Assembly: GCA_016722045.1 (NCBI GenBank)
Contig: JADKGY010000008.1
Coordinates: forward strand, 530,157 to 594,156
Reading direction: 5' to 3'
From: Candidatus Opimibacter skivensis
Lineage (GTDB): Bacteria; Bacteroidota; Bacteroidia; Chitinophagales; Saprospiraceae
DNA: 64,000 nucleotides
Of this stretch, positions 19,777 to 34,000 are shown in pieces (position 1 is the stretch's first letter; the number at the start of each line of letters is the position of its first letter). Below the pieces are notes generated by a model, which saw nothing but the letters and a program-made list of their open reading frames with translations, had not been told where the DNA came from and did not search any database. Position numbers and translations under genes: made by a program.

Positions 19777-21294
19777 TTATTGGAAAAGCAGGTTTTTTCC
19801 ATCCATTGAAGTGGGGATAGCAAGACCCATGGCGGAAAGGATACTGGGTGCGATATCAGCAAGCCTTCCACTTTTCATTTTAAGGCCATTGACATCTTTT
19901 GAAACAAATATCACAGGAACAGGACTTTTTGAGTGCGCTGTGTTAGGTGAACCATCCGGATTGACCATGACATCGGCATTTCCGTGATCAGCTATGATGA
20001 AAAGGCAATAGCCATTTTCCAGGCAAAATGGGACTAGTTGTTTTAGACACCCGTCAACAGTCTCTGCTGCTTTGACAGCAGCACTGAATACACCCGTATG
20101 ACCAACCATATCTGTATTGGCGAAATTAAGGCAGATAAAATCAGGATGATTTGTCCGTATGTAGTTGATGGTTGCATCGGTGACACCCTGGGCACTCATC
20201 TCAGGTTGCAGATCATATGTTGCTACTTTAGGGGAAGGAATAAGTATTCGCTCTTCGCCTGTAAAAGGCTCTTCTCTTCCGCCAGAGAAAAAATAGCTGA
20301 CATGTGGATACTTTTCTGTTTCGGCTATTCTGAGTTGTGTTTTATGTTGAGCAGATACGTATTCTCCCAGTGTCCCTGTAATATCCACTTCGGGAAAAAG
20401 AATATCAACATTCACAAATGATTTGTCATATGATGTCATGGTCACCATGTGAATGTCCAGTGGATGCATGTCGAACCCTGGTATTTCATGTTGACAAAGT
20501 GCTGTAGCCAATTGTCTTGGGCGGTCAGTACGAAAATTAAAAAAGATAACGGTATCCCCATCCTGAATAGTTGCAACAGGGTGACCTTGATCATCCGTTA
20601 ATACAATAGGTTGTATAAACTCATCCGTAACCCCACTTTCATATGATGTTTGCATCGCGTCAAGAATATCCATGGTAGGTGATCCGATTCCCTTTACCAG
20701 AAGATCATAAGCTAACTTAATTCTCTCCCAACGTTTGTCCCTGTCCATGGCGAAATATCGTCCCACTACACTTGCTATTGGAATATGAATAGGATCCATT
20801 TCTGATTTAAGTTGACGAAGGAAACCTAAACCACTTTTAGGATCAACATCTCTTCCATCTGTAAATGCATGTATGCAGATTGATCCATTGAACTGGCTCC
20901 TGCATACTGTCGCCAATCCAATCAAATGATTGATATGGGAATGAACCCCACCATCGGATACAAGTCCGATCAGGTGCAAACGACCTTTAATTCCGGCCAA
21001 TGCCTTAAGGAGAATTTGGTTTTTATATAGTTCGCCTTCACGAACCGCTTTATTTATTCTTGCTAATTCCTGGTAAACAACTCTACCCGCTCCGATATTA
21101 AGATGACCCACTTCTGAATTGCCCATTTGTCCATCTGGCAAACCCACATCTTCTCCATAGGTGACCAGGGTGGCGTGCGGGTACTTATCCCAGAGTGAAT
21201 CAAAATAAGGAGTATCAGCTGCATCAATAGCGCTGATAGCCGGATCAGGATTTATACCCCAACCATCTAAAATGATCAAAACCGCTTTTTCCAT
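19777..21294 (-). CDS. gpmI: 2,3-bisphosphoglycerate-independent phosphoglycerate mutase
   Basis: This cytoplasmic glycolytic/gluconeogenic enzyme interconverts 3- and 2-phosphoglycerate using a phosphoserine intermediate and two metal ions (usually Mn2+). The 505 residues match the family length. Visible motifs are LDGWG with metal ligand Asp10, MGNSEVGHLNIGAGR with the nucleophile Ser60, FTDGRDVDP, VVGRYFAMDRDKRWER, NFRTDRPRQLA and the C-terminal metal site ADHGNADVM, followed by NTAHSKSPVPV. The start at 21294 gives the canonical MEKAVLIILDGWG N-terminus. The frame is open 32 codons further upstream, but that extension is not family-like. It is the only clear housekeeping gene in the window, placed between large surface-protein genes and transcribed against the vWA gene. 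A second, cofactor-dependent mutase elsewhere in the genome cannot be excluded. Confidence 0.97.
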   Translation of the reverse strand: MEKAVLIILDGWGINPDPAISAIDAADTPYFDSLWDKYPHATLVTYGEDVGLPDGQMGNSEVGHLNIGAGRVVYQELARINKAVREGELYKNQILLKALAGIKGRLHLIGLVSDGGVHSHINHLIGLATVCRSQFNGSICIHAFTDGRDVDPKSGLGFLRQLKSEMDPIHIPIASVVGRYFAMDRDKRWERIKLAYDLLVKGIGSPTMDILDAMQTSYESGVTDEFIQPIVLTDDQGHPVATIQDGDTVIFFNFRTDRPRQLATALCQHEIPGFDMHPLDIHMVTMTSYDKSFVNVDILFPEVDITGTLGEYVSAQHKTQLRIAETEKYPHVSYFFSGGREEPFTGEERILIPSPKVATYDLQPEMSAQGVTDATINYIRTNHPDFICLNFANTDMVGHTGVFSAAVKAAETVDGCLKQLVPFCLENGYCLFIIADHGNADVMVNPDGSPNTAHSKSPVPVIFVSKDVNGLKMKSGRLADIAPSILSAMGLAIPTSMDGKNLLFQ

Positions 21295-22024
21295 ACTATA
21301 CGTTAGAATGTAAAGATAACTGTGATTGATGTCAAAAGTTGAATTTTGCATATAGGCCTCTCCAGACATTTCATAACTGACTAATGCCAATCACTGACAT
21401 TGACGTAAATTCGAATGTAAAAATCATCACTTCGGACACACCTTCTCTGTGTATCAGGCATAAATAATTACCATGAATTTTTAATTTGATTTATTCAGGG
21501 TATACCCTCATGCATTCGAATGCCAATGAATCAATTCAAGATTTCAAAAAATCAAAAAAGATGAGCAGATGGATCATGAAAATCAGCGGCATGGTGGTAT
21601 GATGTAATAAAATCAGGAGCTTCAAGCCTGTATTTCAAATATGTACATGGAAGAAAGCGGTTGGCATAAAAATTCAAATGAGATCTATCCGCATATGTAA
21701 AGGACTTAAAATCATTGAAGAAAATAAAGTTTAAACCTTTTTTCAAATAACAAAAAAATATATGTTAAACAAAAATGTATTAAAACTTCTTTATTGATGT
21801 ATTGATCGTTACTTTCGTTTTAGTTATTGCACCACATCCAAAGAGCTAAAGAATTCATTTTAGACTCTTTTACTAAGGCTTCTAATGAACAGAAGTCTTA
21901 TTGCTTTTCACCTCTTTATTGCTTTCACCCGAAGGTTTTTTTGGCAAGGTTGTTGCACCGATGCCCTTTGATCTAATCGTCATAGGCATGGTCAACTAAA
22001 AAAGCATTTTACATATATCGACAA
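21295..22024. other. Divergent intergenic region upstream of gpmI and the giant gene
   Basis: These 730 bases lie between the divergent starts of gpmI and the giant gene and should hold both promoters. No promoter meets the Bacteroidota consensus in both boxes. A small hairpin-like repeat, cttct / agaag, lies at about 21880-21900. A 64-codon minus-strand frame (21552-21746) has no recognisable feature and is not called. No RNA gene was recognised. Confidence 0.4.
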
Positions 22025-25000
22025 ATGAGAAAAACCACCGTCACTGCGGAATCCCTGCTCCCTGTTTCTCTACCCTTTCTGTCAGGATTTCTCAAAAAGC
22101 TTTGTCGATCATGTGGGGTCACAATCAATGTGGCCTCTGTGATCGCGTATTATACTGTAAATCTTCTGCACCTTGATCTTCTCAGGGATAAAATCAAACT
22201 TGCCCAAACTAGCCCTTCATTCCAAAATTTGAAACTATCATGTATGGTATTGGTGATCGGACTGATCACTACAACTATTGCTTTTGGCCAGACCGAGGAG
22301 AAGACGAAAGAGATGCAGGAACTGGATGCGCGTGTACGAAGCACCTTAAAAGAAAATGCACAGACTATTCGATTCATGGAAAACAAAGGGCAGCTTGAAA
22401 ACAAAGCGGTGCTCTATTATTTTGAAAACGCTAATGGGGGAGTTTACATTGAACAAGGACGTATACGATTTGTGGCGATTAAAGATTCCCTTATCACAGA
22501 GGAGCATGAGGAACATGATGAAGATGAAACTCTTCCATTTGCAGAAGATGAACATACCAGAGTAATCACATCAACGCATACTTTTTCTTTATACTTAAAT
22601 GGCGCAAATCTCAACCCGGCTATTAAACTGGGAGATTCCTTTAAAGAGAATTATAATTATTATTTAGGGGAGGACTCAAAGACCTGGGCCAGTGGTGTTA
22701 AGGCATCAAAGGAATTAACACTTGAAGATCTATATCCGGGCATTGACCTTCGTCTGTATAGTACTTCGAATGGAAGTATGGAGTTTGACTGGTTGATGGA
22801 TCCGGGTGCAGACTTTAGTAAAGTGAAAATGCGTTTTTCGGGTCAGGATGATCTGTCCATTGATCAGGGAGGTAATCTGAGTGTTGGCTTACGTTTTACA
22901 AACGTCAAATTTGATATACCGGAATCTTATCAGGTCACTGCAGAAGGAAAAGTGCCTGTTAAGTTTTCGTTCAACAAACTCGACAAACAAACGATTGAAT
23001 TCACGACTACATCAACTATTGATCCACGGTTTCCTTTAATTATTGACCCAACATTAACCTGGGGAACATTTTTGGATGCGAATAATTCTACGTTTGATGC
23101 TTATCTGTATGCTATAGAAGTTGATCCTGCTGATGGAACGGTTTATTGTGCCGGTGGAACGAACAGGAATTTTCCAACAAACGCAGCTCCATATGATGCG
23201 GATGGTTACCTGAATGTAATTAACGGACTTACCGGACAACCTTCATCACCTATACCGATGGTTGCAGTAGTATACCGGATCAATAATACCGGAACCGACC
23301 TATTGGATCTGACACTTTTTGGACCCGCCACCGCAGCGTCGCCGAATGAGCTCTTTTTTCAGGCATTAAGTTTATCTCCGACAGGAGTTTTCGTCGGTGG
23401 GATAACCAATGTGGCCATTCCTGCAGCCGGGACTCAATTCGATAACTCCCTTAATCTCGGCGACGGTTTTGTTGCTGTTTTCTCACGGGATTTAGGTACG
23501 CTTGTGTATAGCACATATTTGGGAAGTGCCAGTGATGAAGCAATAGGAGTTACTACCGTTCGTGCTGTCAATGACAACACGTTCTATGTAGGTATGACAG
23601 TAAATGCCGCTGTGCCCGGTTCATATATAAGTGCAGGTGCTGCATCCACTACATTTGGTGGTGGAACTGATATGTATATCGCAAAGTTCACCAACATGAA
23701 TGTACTGAATTGGGGAACTTATGTGGGAGGTGCCGGAAATGAGGAATTTAATGATCTCGAATTTTATGGTGATGGCCGGGTCGCGTTTGCAGGTTCGACT
23801 ACAGGGGCTATTACTGAAGTAAATCCTGGAGGTACTACAGGTAGTGGTACAGATGGTGTTTTGGGAGTATTGAACAATGCAGGTACAGGATTTAATTATT
23901 TAGATAAGATAGGTGGTAGTGGAGCAGACCGCATCAACGATGTGGAAGTTGTTGGGACAACTTTATTCTGGACAGGTTCAGCGTCTGCAGGTTTTCCGGT
24001 TTCGGCATCAGGAGTTTATGATAATACGCATAATGGATCTACTGATGTAGTCGTCGGTAAAGTAAGTGAAGCAGGAGGTGCAGGAACATATGGAGCTACC
24101 TTTTATGGAACAGCATCCGCAGATATTGGCAATGGGATCAGATTAGTAACAGAGACAGATTGTGAAGGAGTTCAAACCGTATTTCTTTTAGTTTTTGGAA
24201 CTGTAGGTGGCACAGGTTTACCTGTTGTGAATATCAATGGTGAAACCTTCTATCAGGCCGCTTCACAGGGGGGAATTGATATGTTTTTTGCGGGATTTAC
24301 GAATTCGTTATCGACCCTATTATATGGAACATATATGGGCGGTAATCAAAACGATTACCTAGGTGAAACAGGTGTACCAAAAGGTTCAAACCACCTTTGG
24401 GTAAATAATGCTGATGTATATTTAGGAACAACAACACACAGTGCTGCGCATTCACCGACGTTAGTAGCCGGCGGTTTTGACCTAACTAAAACTAATGGTA
24501 CTAATGACTCACATATCATTCTATCTATTGAATTCAATACGATTATTGAGAGAGATTATAGTGATGCACCAGCAAGCTACGGTGCGCCTTCTCACATTTT
24601 AGATTGTCAGGCTCTTCGTATTGGTCCACTATTGGATCCTGAAGCAGGGCCATTTCCAGGTGTTCAGGCGAATGGTGATGATACCAATGGATTAGATGAT
24701 GAAGATGGTGTGACAACACTTCCTTCTTTTTCTGCCGGAGGCCCGCAAAATATTTCGGTGACAGTTTCAAATCTGGTCAATACTACACTCACTGTAGCTA
24801 ATCTCTATGGTTGGATCGATCTTAATGGTGATGGACAATTCTCTGTAGGAGAATTTGCAACTACTACTCTTGCTGTGGGATTCACTGGTTCTAAAACATT
24901 AACCTGGTCTAATGTAACTGTCAGTGGTCCGGCGACAAGTCATTATCTGCGAATCCGATTAACTAAGAATAACTTACTTGATAATGTAGCTACAACTGCA

Positions 25001-28000
25001 GTAGATGAACGATCAACCGGATCTGCATCAAGTGGTGAAGTAGAAGATTACCTGGCTGTAGAACTGACGTGTCCCGCACCAGCAAATGAAGCAGCCTGTC
25101 AAACCCAAGCTGCTATCGATGCAAAATATGCGACATGGCTAGCCTCAGTAAAAGCTGGCGGTGGATGTAATGGTGTATTGACAAATAACAGTACCGGCGC
25201 ACCTTCAAGTTGCGGCGGAGTTAAAACGGTAATATTTACATATACCAGTGCATGTGCACCGCTTGTACTGACGTGTTCATCCACTTTTACAGTGGCCGCA
25301 GATGCTTCACCAGTGATTACTACTTGTGCAGTGACACGCAATATCATAGGTTGTAATACTGCTGCTATTACAACACCATCTTATTCAGCCACCACAGTTG
25401 CCTCAACTGAAGCCGTATTTGAAGCTGCTCCCAATCTGGGTATTACATCCGATGCTTGTGGTATTACCGCGGTAACATACATAGATGTGGCCACAGGTAC
25501 TTGTCCAATAGTCGTAAAACGTAAATGGACAGTAAGTGATGTGTGTGGCAATACAGCAACGTGTATCCAAACAATCAATGTCACAGACAATGTTCTTCCC
25601 GCTGTAGTATGTCCCGCCAACGTGACTATAACATGTACTGCCAGCACACTACCTGCAGGTACAGGTACGGCGACAGGAACTGATAATTGTGCAACTCCAA
25701 CAATAACGTTTACCGATGTGACTGTGGCATCGCCAACATGTGCGCAGAATTACAGCATAACAAGAACATGGAGAGCAACAGATAATTGCGGTAACACCAG
25801 CACATGTAATCAAACGATTACCATCAGTGACCTTACCGCGCCTGTGATAACCTGTCCTGTGAATCTAACCTTGGAATGTACCATTAATACTTTACCGGCA
25901 AATACAGGCACAGCAACTGCTACCGATAATTGTGGCGGTGTGCCTGTAATAACATTTACGGATGTAACTGTTTCATCAGGACGGCCAGGAGAATACACGA
26001 TCACCAGAACTTGGAAAGCAACTGACCCATGTGGTAATATGGTCACATGCAATCAGACTATCGTAGTCATAGACAGTAATTCACCAGTCATAACAACTCA
26101 ACCGGCCAATATAAGTGAATGTATAGGTGGAACTTCAACGATGACAGTTGTCATTTCTGGAGGTTCAGGTACTATTCTCTACCAATGGCAATCGAGTCCG
26201 AATGGAACAAGCGGATGGGTCAATGCTGTAGGTACAGGTTCTACAACTCCAACCTATACTCCGCCGAGTGTATCTGCCGGCGTTACTTTTTATAGAGTAT
26301 TAATTACTTCAGCAACTAATGGATGCGGACAGGCCATCAGTAATAATGCTACCGCGACGATTGTCCTTGATCCGACAGTAAGTCTTGCCGTAGATGATAA
26401 TACGATTTGCGATGGTGGTATAAGTGTGATCACAGCGACAGTGTCCGGTGGTGCAGGTACAGCTTCTTATCAATGGCAGCATGACTTCCCAAGTGCAGGT
26501 ACTACATGGGTAGATGAAGGGGGTAATGTTAATCCATTTACAACACCTGTTTTAGCTACAGGAACACATACGTATCGTGTATTAATAACACAGTCGGGTT
26601 CTCAATGCGATGTTGTAAGTACAACACTGACGATCACAGTTTCTGATGATCCCACCGTTACCATAATCAATTCGAATCCAACAATATGCAATGGTGGAAC
26701 TTCTTTGTTAACAGCGAATCCAAGCGGTGGCACAGGCACAAATAGTTTTCAGTGGCAACAACTTGTCGCTGCAGTCTGGACTAATGTCAGCAATAGTCAG
26801 AGTTATACAACCGATATATTGACAACACCGGGAACGTATACATATCGAGTCATCGTGACACAAAATAGTTCAGGCTGTCTTGTGATTAGTAGCAATACGA
26901 TTGTAACAGTCGTTGATGATCCTGTCGTCTCCGTCGCCGCAAGTGCACTTACTATTTGTGATGGAGGTACCAGTTTGTTTACGGCTACAGTGACAGGTGG
27001 TACAGGTACAAATGTATATCAATGGCAATCTTTCAATGGTACGATATGGAGCAATGTAGGTACAAATCAGAACACATATACGACTCCTGTATTGACTATC
27101 GGTACATACACATACCGTGTCTTAGTCACACAGGCTGCGGGTTGTGATGCGGTCAGTGCCAATCAGGTCGTAAATGTTGTCGCAGATCCAACCGTAAGTG
27201 TAATCATTGCCGAGCCGTCAATTTGTTCAGGTGGTACTACTTTGCTTACTGCCAATGTCACTGGAGGAACTGGCACAACCGTTTACCAATGGCAGTTCAA
27301 TTCAACAGGTGTTACGTGGATCAATGTGGGTTCAAATCAAAATACATACACAACTCCTGTGCTGTCCACAACTGGTACTTATAGTTACAGAGTTTTGATC
27401 ACACAAGCCAGCGGATGTGCAGTACAGAGCGCGAATGCTGATGTGGTGGTTGTAGCTGATCCGACAGTGAGCATTGTTTCCACTGGCCTTTCTATTTGCG
27501 ATGGTGGCACGAGCACCTTTACGGCAACAGTAACTGGAGGAACAGGAACAAACCTTTTCCAATGGCAATTCAATTCAACAGGTGTAACCTGGGTAAATGT
27601 TGGTACAAACAGTAACGTCTATACCACACCTGTGCTGACCATCGGATCATATACATACAGATTGATTGTAACACAGGCGGCAGGTTGTTCAGTACAAAGT
27701 ACAAATCAAACAGTAGTCGTCTCTGCGGATCCTACAATAAGTGTAGGTATCAATAATCCTACACTTTGTATCGGCGGAACAGCCACATTGACAGCAACAG
27801 TATCCGGAGGTACAGGCACGAATGTATATGCATGGCAGGAGAATGTTTTAGGCACGTGGACTCCTGTAGGTACAAATCAAAATACGTTTACAACACCTAC
27901 ACTCAACTCAAATGGAACATTCACCTATCGAGTCATTGTGACACAGGCATCGGGTTGTTCTGTCCAGAGTGTCGATCAAATAGTAACTGTTGTTTCAGAT

Positions 28001-31000
28001 CCATTAATTACAGTAGAGCCTGTAGGGTTCGTAGAATGTATCGGACAAACAAATGCTTTGACGGTTACGGTATCTGGTGGTACAGGGACATATACATATC
28101 AATGGCAGGTTGGCACCACGTCAACAGGACCATGGAATACTGTAGGTAGCAATAGCAATACATATACACCACCTAGCGTAATTACCGGAACAAATTTTTA
28201 CAGAGTTAATATCACAACGTCCGGAGCAGGTTGCAATTCACTTACAAGTGCTGTAGTAACTGTGCAAATCACAGGACCTGCCTCTGTGAGCATATCTGTC
28301 AACAATCCTGTAATCTGTCTTGGTGGTTCATCAGTTATCACATCAACTGTGACAAACGGTTCAGGAACATATTCCTATTTATGGCAGCGAAGTCCTGCCG
28401 GTTTAAATACATGGTCCACTGCACCGTCTCCTAATACTTTAGCAAATTATACTGTGCCTTCAGGTAGTGTAGGTTCGTTTGACTACAGAGTATTAGTAAC
28501 GGATGTACTTTGGAATTGTGGAAATCCGGTTTCAAGTTCTGTCAATGTTGTTGTTCAGAGTCAGCCGGTAGTTAATGTAAGTACTAGTGATGGATATATT
28601 TGTATAGGAGGAACCGCATTGTTGGTATCAACGCCATCAGGGGGCTCGGGAACATATACATTTCAGTGGCAATCAAGTCCAACCGGAGGTAATCCATGGA
28701 CAAATGTATCCCCAGGGGGTACAAATCAAAATTTAAGTGTAGCAGGAAATATTGCAGGTACAACTTATTACAGAGTGATGGTAACAGATCCTGCAAATAA
28801 CTGTACTGATCCTACTTCAAATGCAGTAACCGTGACTGTGATACCACAGCCGACGGTATCAGTGAGCACCCTTACGCCAACGATATGTATTGATGGAACG
28901 TTTACAATTTCATCTACTGTCAATAACGGATCAGGAATATATTCTTATCAATGGCAATCAGGAACTACATCTACAGGGCCATGGACCAATATCACTGTGA
29001 ATGGTGATCAATCTGAATACTCTGATATTCTATCGTCACCCGGAGTAAGATATTATAGGGTCATCGTCGATGATCTGGCTAGTGGCTGCGGAATAATGAC
29101 ATCTGTAGCTGTTTCCATTACAGTCAATTCAAATCCTACCGTTACAGTTTCGCCAGCAGGTCAAACTGTATGTATCGGAGGTCCTGCAACGCTCACTGCA
29201 ACAGTGTTAAGTGGTTCAGGTAATTTTCAATATCAATGGGAACAGAGTCCTGATGGTTCCTCATGGTCGAATGTAGCCAGTGGTGGAAATGCAGTGACAT
29301 ATAATCCACCGACAGGGGCTCTGACATCAACATATTATAGAGTTTGGATCAATGATATTGGAAGCGGATGCGCCGACCTTTATTCCGGGTCTGTATTTGT
29401 CAATGTTCATGACCAACCTACAGTATCTATCGCTGCAAATAATCCTATCATTTGTGTAGGAGGTAGTTCGACAATCAGCGCTACTATATTAAATGGCTCT
29501 GGAACTTATACATACCAGTGGCAGCAAAGTGTAAACGGTACTTCAGGCTGGGCTAATGTAGCTTCCAATGGAACAAATGCAACTTACAATGTTCCATCCG
29601 CCTCTGCCGGTTCACTTTTTTACAGATTAATTCTTTCTGATATTGGCAGTGGTTGTGCAGACCCTATTTCCAATAATGTCAATGTTACTGTTCAAAGTCT
29701 TCCTACAGTTACAGTAGCTGCAACCGGAAGTGTGATTTGTATTGGCGGTAGTTCGACAGTCAATTCAACCGTATTGAACGGATCAGGATTTTATTCTTAT
29801 CAGTGGCAATCGAGCCCAACTGGTGCGGGTGGGTCATGGAGTAATATAACAAATCAAGGTAATGGTGCAAGTTATGCAGCACCCTCAGGTGTGTCCGGTA
29901 CAACATTTTACAGAGTCATCGTCACTGATGCCGGTAGTGGTTGTGGTAGCACAGTCTCAAATGCTGTATCCGTTGTAGTTGTAAATCAACCTTCAGTAGC
30001 TATATCAGTCAACAATCCGGTCATCTGTATCGGAGGAACATCAACAGTAACTTCAACCATCACAAACGGATCAGGATCATACGCATTCCAATGGCAATCA
30101 AGCCCAACAGGTAGTACCCCGTGGACAAATACAGGAACAAATAGTTCTTCACTTATTCTTACCGGAACAGTCACTGGAACAACTTACTATCGTGTCATTG
30201 TAGATGATCTTTCTAATGGTTGTAATAATCCTGTTTCTTCTTCTGTATCCGTGGTAGTTCAATCAGGGGCAACAGTCTCCATAAATGCAGATCAGGATAG
30301 TGTGTGTTTATTTGGTGCTGTAGAAATCACCCCAACAATACTGAACGGTTCAGGCATATATAATTATCAATGGCAATCCAGTCCTTTGAGTGGTGGTCCC
30401 TGGACAACTTTAGCAGGGGAGACAAATTCAACATTTAATCCTTCAACTGCAACTGCAGGCGTAACATGGTATCGCGTCATGATTACAGATCTTGCCAGTG
30501 GTTGTGGCGACCCTGTATCAAGTGGTGTCAGGATCGCTGTTTTCAATCAGCCTACTTTGAGTATACAGTTAGCAGTACCTGTAGTTTGTGTAGGTGGAAT
30601 AGCCGTCATCACATCCAACATTACAAACGGATCAGGATTATTTAATTACCAATGGCAAGTAAGTCCTGATGGTTCATCCTCATGGGCAGATGTTGCCAGC
30701 GGTGGAAATGGACCAAATTATAGTGTACCTACTACGGTCACCAGCTCAAGTTTTTACAGATTAATTCTGACTGATAATGTGGCCAGCTGTGATGATCCAC
30801 AATCTAATAATATTCAGGTCAATGTCGTATCTCCTTCAAATGTTTCGATCACAGCGCCTGATGATACGGTTTGTATTGGAGCGATCACAACAATCCTCTC
30901 CACGATCACAGGAGGGTCCGGTATCTTTTCATATCAATGGCAACAAAGTCTTAATGGATCAAGTGGCTGGGCCAATGTGCCTTCAAATGGAACTAATCCA

Positions 31001-34000
31001 ACCTACACAGTGCCTACACTAGTAGCTCAAAGATTTTTTTACAGATTAGTACTAACGGATCAGGCAAACGGATGCGCTGACCCTATTTCAAATGTAACTC
31101 CTGTCACTGTCCAAAGCGATGCTGTGTTAACTGCAAGTGCTAATAATCCCGTACTCTGTATTGGCGGGTCATCTGTCATTTCAACTTCAATAACAGGAGG
31201 CTCTGGTGATTTCAGTTATCAATGGCAGACAAGTCCAAATGGTACAAGTGGATGGAGCAATGTAGTATCGGGAGGAAATGGTCCAACGTATAATGTGCCT
31301 ACAGGGACTGTGGGTACATTTTATTACCGCATTATTCTGGTCGACAATTCTAATGGTTGTGATGATCCTGCGCCGGTCGTGGTATCAGTCCAGGTTAATT
31401 CTCAACCAGCAGTAACAATCAGTGCGACAAATACTAATCTATGTATCGGTGGTTCTTCTACTATCAATTCTGTAGTCACTAATGGTACTGCATTTTTAAC
31501 TTACCAATGGCAGTCAAGTCCGAATGGAAGTACATGGTCAAATGTGGCGAGTCAAGGAACAGGTGCTTCATATGCGGTGCCAACAGGTTCTGCAAATTCG
31601 ACTTTTTATCGTGTACTCGTTACAGACTCTGGTAATGGATGTAACGATCCGGTATCAAATTCAGTGCAGGTAATCGTGCAATCTCAGCCAACAGTAACCA
31701 TATCAATTGACAATCCTACTGTGTGTGTCACAGGTTCTGCATTGATCACATCTACTATTCTTAATGGTACCAATCTGATCAGCTATCAATGGCAATCCAG
31801 TCCGAATGGAAGTAGTGGATGGGTCAATATTACAGTCAATGGAAATGCAGCAACTTATGCTCCATTGACAAGTCTTGCAGGCACTACCTATTACAGAGTT
31901 ATGGTGACTGATGCAGGAAACGGATGTAATGATCCTGTTTCTTCTTCAGTTCAACTCATTGTACAACCTCAACCTACTGTTTCGATTTCAGTTGATAACG
32001 CACTGATCTGTATCGGTGGATTATCTACGATATCCTCTACGATAAGTAATGGTTCCGGATTATTTAATTATCAATGGCAGTCAGGTACTTCCGGCACAGG
32101 TCCATGGACAGATATAGCCGTGAATGGAACCAACCCAACATATGATGTGCCTTCCCCAACAAACGGAAGTTTCTTTTATAGACTCATCGTCACAGATCTG
32201 GCCAGTGGATGTAATGATCCACTTTCAAATGTGATCAATGTGGTCATCTCACCTGATCTTTCAGTCACCACACAACCTACGAATGTCATCGAATGTATCG
32301 GTGGTACGTCTACAATGACTGTAGTCGTGACAGGTGGATCCGGAACATTAAGTTATCAATGGCAATCAAGTCCTGATGGAAGTAGTAACTGGGTAAATGC
32401 AACAGGAACCGGAAATGCAACTATTACATACACTCCTCCAAGTACAGTGGCAGGATCAACTTACTATCGTGTATTAATTAACGCTACGAATAATGGTTGT
32501 GGACAGGCCATAAGCGCAGTAGCATTTGCTAATATTTTTGCTGATCTGGCCGTAACAACACAACCTGTAGGGTTTTCAGAATGTATCGGAGGCACTACAA
32601 CATTGAGTGTTGCAGCGACGGGTGGAACAGGTACGATGACATATCAATGGGAATCCAGTACGAATGGTACGAATTGGAATATCGCCACAGGTACCGGCTC
32701 TACCACTGCGGTTTACACGCCTCCAAGCTCAACTGCTGGTTCTACTTTTTACAGAGTAACGATCAGTACCCCTGGAAGTGGTTGCGGTAATGCGATAAGC
32801 AGTGTAGTAACCGTGATTATCACCCAGGATATTTCTGTCACAACTCAACCAACCAATATCACTGAATGTGTGGGCGGAACTCTGACCATGACAGTCGCAA
32901 TCTCGGGTGGTTCAGGAACAATTTCATATCAATGGCAAACAAGCACAACAGGCATTGGTAGTTGGTCAAATGCAACCGGTACAGGTTCAACTGCAGCAAC
33001 ATATACTCCACCGAGCAGTGTTGCAGGAACATTATTTTATAGGGTTTTAGTGAATGGTGCTAATTCAGGATGCGACCAGGCTGTAAGCTCTAATGCCACA
33101 GCGACCATAGTGCCTGATATCAGTGTACAAACCCAACCGACAAGTTTCAATGAATGTGTCGGCGGAACAGGAACATTATCAGTAGTGGTCACCGGTGGTA
33201 CAGGAACAATAAGCTATCAATGGCAATCAAGTCCATCAGGTGCAGGTACATGGTCCAATGCGACGGGCACAGGTTCAACTTCTTCCGTTTATACTCCTCC
33301 TTCCATTACACCTGGTGTAGTAGATTATCGCGTATTGATCAATGCCACAGGCAATGATTGCGGTCAAGCCGTAAGTACGATTGCAACCTTAACCATTTCA
33401 CCTAATGCTACAGTATCAGTCAGTCCTGTATCAACTGAAGTGTGTATTGGAGCCAGCGTCACCCTGACAAGAACATTGACAGGTGGTTCAGGCCTCGTCA
33501 GCACACAATGGCAAATCAATAATGGAAGCTGGAGTGATATAGCAGGACAGACAGGTTCTACATATGCACCATCGACCGCTGTTGCCGGAACCACTCAATA
33601 CAGAGTACGGGTTATAGATCCAAGTTCAGGTTGTAGCCAACCATTTTCAAATATTGTGACTGTAATCGTACAGCCTAATGCAACTGTAAGTATCACACTC
33701 AACAATGCAGAGGTTTGTCTTGATGGAGATGCAACTTTCACTGCAACCATTACAGGTGGTTCAACGACATTAACATACCAATGGCAATCAAGTCCTAATG
33801 GTTCTTCAGGCTGGGTAAATATTGTAGGAGCTACTGCTCTTACTTATGTAGCACCGACGACGTCAGCAGGAACAACATGGTATAGACTTCAGGTCACCGA
33901 TCCTGCGCTTTTGTGTTCTGATCCTGCATCCAGTGCTCTTTCTGTTTTAGTAAGACCTGATCCAACTGCATCTATCGTTGCACAGAATTCTGAAATCTGC

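Noticed and set aside
21552..21746. 64-codon minus-strand frame upstream of the giant gene
   Set aside because: No recognisable motif or signal, and it sits in a region expected to hold two divergent promoters.
21810..21817. tactttcg as a -7 box for the giant gene
   Set aside because: One mismatch to TAnnTTTG and no TTTG-like element at the right distance upstream.
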